From Panax quinquefolius (taxonomy: Eukaryota; Streptophyta; Magnoliopsida; Apiales; Araliaceae), in assembly GCA_020205615.1 (NCBI GenBank), contig CM035171.1, forward strand, positions 118,486,893-118,550,892: DNA of 64,000 nucleotides, in the 5' to 3' direction. Below, piece by piece: positions 57,860 to 64,000 of the stretch. The notes beneath the pieces were generated by a model, which was not told the DNA's origin, did not search any database, and saw nothing but the letters and a program-made list of their open reading frames with translations. The position numbers and the translations under genes are program-made. Every line of letters begins with the position of its first letter. Positions within the stretch are counted from its first letter, which is position 1.

Positions 57860-60800
57860 ACCTCCCCTCCTTATGAAATTTAAGTCCTCGAAATTGACGT
57901 ACATACCGGTGTTTGAAAAGGTGAGGATACCTCGCTTTCATTTCCGTTTCCATTCCCGGTCATTTCCTCTATAGCATGATTCCTCCACAAAACTTTAACT
58001 TGTGGTATGACCTTTCTTGGCGTAGGACATGCCCTTCCTATCCAAAATCTTAACAGTACCTCCTCATACGTTAAGTCTTGGCTATCTCGTCCTGGTTCTA
58101 ACTCTATAACGTGGTTCGGGTCTTTCACATATTTACTGAAGTACGGATATGTGAAACACATTATGAACACGAGACATACTCGGAGGTAACGCGAGTCTAT
58201 AGGCTACATTTCCTACTCGGTCAAGAATTTGAAATGGACCAATAAATCGTGGATTGAGCTTTCCTCTTTCCCAAATCTTGTAACTCCCTTCCATGGAGCA
58301 ACTCGCAATAATACATGATCCCCACACTAAATTCCACGTCCTTTCGATGAAGATCCGCATAACTCTTTTGTCGATCTTGTGCCGTTTATATCGTTGTCGA
58401 ATCATTTGGATCTTTTCCGTAGTCATATACGTACTCAACTCGGGTCCCAACAATTGTTACTTCACCCACCTCGTCCCAACATAATCCGGAGAGCGACACT
58501 TTCGTCCATATAATGCTTCAAATGGCTACTACGCTTTATACTTGCACGATAAGCTGTTGTTGTAGGAGAATTCCACCAATGGTAAATACTTATCCCAACC
58601 GCCTTGAAGTCTAGACACGAGTCTTAATAAATCTTCAAAAGTTTGAATAATCCTTTCGATTGTCCGTCTGTTTGAGGATGGTATGCAAAAAAAATAAATA
58701 AATCCGTGCCCATAGCTTTTTGCAAGCTAACCCAAAATCTTGAAGTGAATCTTGGGTCACGATCCAAAACTATGGATACGAGGCATGCCATACAACCTCA
58801 CAATCTCATTCACGTACATACTAGCAAGAGGCGTTCAAGTGAATAAGTTTTCCGTGTCGGCAAGAAATGAGCGGAGACTTGGTTAATCTATCAACAATAA
58901 CCCAAATATTATTGATGCCACGAGAAACCGTAGGAAGACCCGTAACAAAATCCATGGTAATGTGTTCCCACTTCCATTTCGGAATCTCAAGTGGTTGCAA
59001 CGGACCCTTAGGTACTAGATGCTCGCTTTACACGTTGACAAGTTAAACACATTGAGATAAACTTTGCAATCTCTCTCTTCATATTGTTCCACCAAAATGT
59101 ATGTCAAGATCACGATACATTTTAGTACTTCGAGATGGATTGTAAATGGTGTATTGTGTGCCTCCATCATAATCTTGTACTTCAAATCAGTCGTTAGGAA
59201 CACAAAGTCTAGAGTGGACTCAAGTATTCCTTCTTCATCAATTCTCGCTTAATAATAGCTCCTTCTTGTACTTTCTTCTTCATACGCATCATTTCCGGAT
59301 CGGTGGCTTGAGCAACCTTAACTTTTTCTATTAAAGTTGGCTCTGTCGTATACTTGACATCATCGCACTCGTTCCTGCATATGATCTTCTTTCGGCGCGT
59401 CGGCTACTACGTTCGCTTTCCGGGATGGTATTGAATAGTGTGGTCGTAGTCTTTCAATAGCTCGAGCCAACGTCATTGCCGCGTGTTGAGTTCTTTTTGA
59501 GTGAAGAAATATTTAGGGCTTTTATGGTGCGAATATATCTCCACTTTCTCCCCATATAGATAGTGTCTCCATATCTTTAAGCGCGAAAATGATTGCGCTA
59601 ACTCTAGATCATGAGTAGGATAAATCCTCTCATACTCTTTAAGTTATCGCAAGGCATAGGCTATGACTTTCTCACGTTGCATGAGAACACATCCTAACCC
59701 TTTGCACAAAGCATCATTGTGAGATAACAAATCCATCCGAACCAGATGGTATTGTTAGAGCGGTCTTAAAATAAGTCTCCTCTTAAGCTCTTGAAAACTT
59801 TTCTCGCATTTTTCGCTCCAAATCAATTTTGTATCCTTCCGAAGTTAGTGAGTTAATGGAGTAGCGATTCGAGAAAACCCTTCCACGAATCTCCGATAAT
59901 AACCAAATTTAAGACCAAAAAGCTACGTGCTTGATCCACCGACTTGGTTGCTCTAACTTTGTATTTCTTCAATCTTCACGGATCAACAGATACTCCATGT
60001 TTCGACACCACGTGCCCAAGGAATGCTACTTCCTCGAAGCGAAACTCGCATTTCTTCAATTTGGCATATAGTTTGTTTTCACGAAGCCTTTGGAGTACCA
60101 AATTTCAAATGGTGCTCATGATCTTCACGACTTTTGGAATAAATAAGGATGTCATCAATAAAGACAACAACAAAGCGATCCAAATATTCCTTGAATACTT
60201 TGTTCATCATATCCATGAAAGCCAGCAGGAGCATTAGTCAATCCGAAAGACATGACTAAGAATTCATAATGCCCGTCTTAGAGTTCTAAAGCGGTCTTTG
60301 GAATATCCTCGATTCTAATCTTCACCGATGATATCCGAATCGAAGATCGATTTTTAAAAAGAATTGTGCCCTTTGCAATCGGTCAAACAAGTCATCAATA
60401 CGACGTAGAGGATACCTATTCTTGATGGTGACATGGTTCAATTCCGATAGTCAATACAAAAATCGCATACTCTCGTCTTTCTTCTTTACTGAATAAAACA
60501 GGGAGCACCCCAAGGAGATGTACTAGATCCAGAATGAAACCGATGTCCAACAATTCACGTAGTTGGACCTTTAACTCTGAAGTTCAATAGGAGCCATTCG
60601 ATATGGGGTTTTAGAAATGGGCTTTGTACCGAGTTCAAGATCAATAAAGAATTCAACTTCACGTTACGGGGTGAGCAGGAAAGTTCTTGAAATACGTCGG
60701 GAAAGTCAATAACAACAGAATATTATTCAAATTTGGCGTGTCTTTATTCAAATCCATAACATGGGCTAAGAAAGCTTGACATCCGTTTTCAATAAACGAA

Positions 60801-61300
60801 TAGCTTTATGATTAGATATGACGATGATTGATTTTAATGGTTTAGTTTCTTGAATTAAATATGACGAGGTTGGTTAGGAATATGAAAACTAACAACCTTA
60901 CGAAAACAATCAATTTTGGCATGATGAGTAGTTAACCAATCAATCCCTAAAATCACATCAAAAGCAAGTATCTTTAAAGAGATAAGGTCAATGGTAAGGT
61001 GATGGTGCCAACTTGAATCAAACAAGATTTATAAACGATGGATGTGATAAAAGTTTCTCCTAACGGAGTTTCCACAGATAGGTCAAAGTCTAATTTCTCC
61101 TGAGTCAAGTTTAAACGTTGAGCACATGCGGGAGAAATAAATGAATGGGTAACACCCAGTATCAAGTAAGGTATAAACTTCGCAAGAATTTATAAATAGC
61201 TTACCCGTGATCACCTCGTTTGGGTTCCTCGCATTATGACCGATCCACAACAAACGCTCTTCCGGAATCGTTGACTTTGACTTTTACGGGACGATCTTTT
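57860..61300 (-). pseudogene. pol pseudogene of element D
   Basis: From right to left: protease about 61190-60970 with the 'THSFISPACAQRLNLTQEK' block; RT about 60560-60000, with its FIDD-type catalytic block near 60155; RNase H about 59890-59390; integrase zinc finger and core about 59110-58700; GPY/F module ('RFIGPFQILDRVGN') near 58220; and chromodomain about 58080-57920. The polypurine tract complement lies at 57860-57872. The sequence has more than ten frame breaks. Confidence 0.83.
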
Positions 61301-62440
61301 GAGTCACCGTCCCCATTGAACTAGGTTTCATTCATTGTACAATCTCGGCGATATGTCCTTTCTTTCCACAATTATAGCATACCTTGAACTGTTGTGGGCG
61401 GTTTGGTGATATGTCTCTCTTTTCGCATTTGTAACATATGGCCGGTGGTCGTTCTCCTCCCTTAGAACCGATTCTTTGTTGCCAACCTTTATGTCGTCTT
61501 CACATGGTCATTGTTAAATCTCCTCTTTTTAAAATCTCCTCCCGACTCGCTTCTTCTATTTTCATGGCTACCATGATTACCACGAGTGGTTACCATTTTT
61601 GTCCGTCTGTTTCTTTCTCCGTGGTTATCATTATTACATTGATCGCTATCTCTGCAGTACGATCCTGGTTGTGGTCCCTCGGTTGGCCGTACTCGTTATC
61701 TCGCTCTAATAATTGAGCCTCATTTACAACATCCCGAATAGAGAAAAATTTATGAGAAATGAGATCTTGATGTATCTTGGGTTTCAAACCTCTAAGAAAC
61801 ATCCGCGTCATCGTTCCACATTCTCCACCAAATGAGGTGCAAACACGGATAACTCTGCAAACTTTGCCTCGTCTTTGAGACACCGTCATGTTGTTTTGTT
61901 CTAATCGATGAACTCCACTTTCTTCATATAGCGAACACTTTCGGAAAGTATTTGTCATTAAATAGTTTCTGAACGTCTCCCCAAGAGCATCTTTGAGTCG
62001 GTGGATGGAGTACGCTTCACAAACACTCCCACCAAGAGTCTACCTCGCCACGGAACATAAAGGTGGCGAATGGAACCTTCTGTTCTCCGTGCATCCCAAG
62101 ACATCGAATATCTTGGTAATTTGCTTGACCCATGTTTCCGCCATGATCGGATCGGCTTTCCCTTAAATTCAGGTGGTCCCAACTCTTTGAATCGCTTGGG
62201 CGTGACAACTCGTGAATTGCTATCATTTCCTCCTCAGATTTTGAACACGAGTCTCCTCAAATGCGATTTTGCATGAACTAACAAAAAAGCTTCTAAACAT
62301 CCCCTCGTTCATCATCTCGCTTTCGGTGGTGTTGTTCACACGGGAGGAACATTGCCGACTGTTGCGTTCTCTCCTCGTTGGTGAGTACATGCGTCTCCAC
62401 GGTCTCATTTCCATTGTTAATATTCTCGATCGACATTCTC
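61300..62440 (-). pseudogene. gag pseudogene of element D
   Basis: Two CCHC zinc-knuckle remnants near 61430 and 61370. Retrotransposon-gag homology runs from about 61600 to 62200, including 'TVSQRRGKVCRVIRVCTSF' and 'MFLRGLKPKIHQDLISHKF'-type blocks (61960-61700) and the 'VPFATFMFRG' block near 62060. It is broken into several frames. Confidence 0.78.
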
Positions 62441-62604
62441 AAATCTTGTCATAAAACAAAGGTTAATTAAGGAAATCAATATATCACATAATATCTTTAT
62501 ATCTTGACCAACTAAAACAATAAGCTTAGGTAGGACACACTAGCGAAGGATTTACTCGTCTCTCCCTCCTAGTTCTATTCCCCGATCTCCACCGGAGATC
62601 ATAT

Positions 62605-62619
62605 CCTAAGCTCGATACC
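62605..62619 (-). other. Primer-binding site, element D
   Basis: On the minus strand this reads ggtatcgagcttagg, just inside the 5' LTR that begins at 62624. It is the same as in B and C. Confidence 0.7.
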
Positions 62620-62623
62620 AAGC

Positions 62624-64000
62624 TGTGCGCCCCAAAATAGGTATACATCACCTATTCTGAGTTGTCAATACATGGTACAGAAACAACTACAACTTTATTA
62701 TTACAACAGTAAAACTGTGAGTTTGAATACAAATATTATCTTCTAGACAATATCTATACTCAAATAAATCCTCATCACATTTATTGATATATTATTTTAC
62801 AAAAATGGTGAGGACTACTAAACAATTCTTTCTAAAACCTTCATTCCATACCCAGACTAATTGCATCTTATATATTCTAGCCTCCCGAGAAGAAAAATAG
62901 AACAAAAAGGAAAAGGTGAGCTCAACTAGCCCAATAAAGAATATTATGACTAAGATAATATACAACAAATTATCGTTAGTCTTCAACAGGGGAAAAATCT
63001 AATAGAATACAATAGACAACAAATTTTAAATCAATATTCATGGCGGAAATAATAATTCATTAGAAGAGTTAAGTAGAGAATGCAAACTACTATCTTACAT
63101 GTATGAATTTAAAAGTTCATCGCTCATCTTTTATCCTGTAACATCAATCAATATACATCTGAATCAAATATTCATCTTTGCACTACTGCCAAAGATATTC
63201 ATCGATTAATTCATGTTCATCTAAACACTGTTCATCTTTTTTACTGACCAAAGATATTCTTCAGAAATCATTCATCTTTGCTCTACAGGCCAAAGATATT
63301 CAATAATATCATCATTTAAGACCGAGGATGATGAAAATATTTTTAAAAAACGAATCCAAAGAAACAAAATGATAAGGATTAAGGATTAAGGATTAGTACT
63401 TTGTTTTATCCATGTTCAAAAATACCTCAAAAATAATCATAGTAGTGTAAAATTCAAGAATGATCAAAACATGGATACAATCAAAGCTAGTATCCGAGAA
63501 TAGATATTTTGAATGAAAAGAAAATTTTTTATTTTCGATGAATAGTCTTGGTATTATTCGTGAATAATGTCGATATCGTGAATAGTCTTGCGTATCGTGA
63601 ATAGTAACCGACACCAAAAGTTCCAAATTTGATAAAAACTTCAGATCAATATTTCAACATAATGATATTGAAGAAATAATATCATTACTGAAAAAAAATA
63701 ATATCCCTTACCTCGAAAGATTAGTACTTACAAATTAGAATACTGTTATAAAGTCTTTGAAGGGAACTTACAGACCGCCTAACAATACTCAAAGTATACT
63801 CAAAATACTCACAAGAATAATTCGATAATATAGAGAGAAAACTTCAATTTACGGTGTGATTTTCAATTCTAACCTAAGCACCCTATTTATAGGAAAATCT
63901 TGAACACCAAAAAATGTAAAATTTAATATAATATTATTATTTATAATAAAATTTCCTCGCCAACCTTCCAAAACTGAATTCAGCTCATTCAACCCACATG
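62624..64000 (-). repeat. 5' LTR of element D (incomplete)
   Basis: It starts TGTGCGCCCC and is collinear with 52540-53523 and then 56239 onward in D's 3' LTR, without the solo LTR. This confirms that the solo LTR is a later insertion in only one of the two LTRs. It runs off the window. Confidence 0.88.

Larger units (their letters stand above)
52540..64000 (-). mobile_element. Ty3/Gypsy chromovirus element D, right end beyond the window
   Basis: Minus strand. The 3' LTR is 52540-57859, interrupted by a solo LTR. The internal region is 57860-62623. The 5' LTR runs from 62624 past the end of the window. It has all pol domains in chromovirus order but with many frame breaks. It is inserted in the 3' LTR of C, so it is younger than C. 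The solo LTR within it is younger still. Confidence 0.9.

Overview
The window is nuclear DNA from a flowering plant, most likely a eudicot. It is A+T-rich and has GT-AG introns, a plant-type G-type lectin receptor kinase, a plant copper amine oxidase, Stowaway MITEs, a SINE, CACTA transposons and long-LTR Ty3/Gypsy chromoviruses of Tekay-like build. I cannot name the species from sequence alone.

Layout. (1) 1-9354: remains of a plus-strand Gypsy element (A), followed by a rearranged block of LTR, pol fragment and inverted LTR. (2) 9355-25769: a gene-bearing island. It holds a SINE, an intronless G-type lectin receptor-like kinase (10191-12536, +), a decayed pentatricopeptide-repeat pseudogene joined to a scrap of amine oxidase, a Stowaway MITE, an intact five-exon copper amine oxidase gene (17093-20139, -) with a second MITE in an intron, a foldback element and a remnant of another amine oxidase copy. 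(3) 25770-44582: one CACTA transposon bounded by TTT/TTT target duplications. Two later insertions sit inside it: a second CACTA (26479-31298, GTA/GTA) that carries what looks like a captured WNK kinase fragment, and a minus-strand Gypsy (B, 32341-41923, TGTAT/TGTAT) that lacks reverse transcriptase. (4) 44583-45461: unassigned spacer. (5) 45462-64000: a plus-strand, pol-poor Gypsy (C) whose 3' LTR is broken by a minus-strand Gypsy (D). D's 3' LTR in turn holds a solo LTR of the C family. D runs off the right end.

Only two genes look able to make full-length proteins: the receptor kinase and the amine oxidase. The rest is mobile DNA in several nested layers, whose order can be read from intact target duplications. 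Base changes among LTR copies cluster at a few CG-rich spots, while the two genes are free of frame breaks. Some of the apparent pol decay may therefore be consensus error at methylated cytosines rather than mutation.
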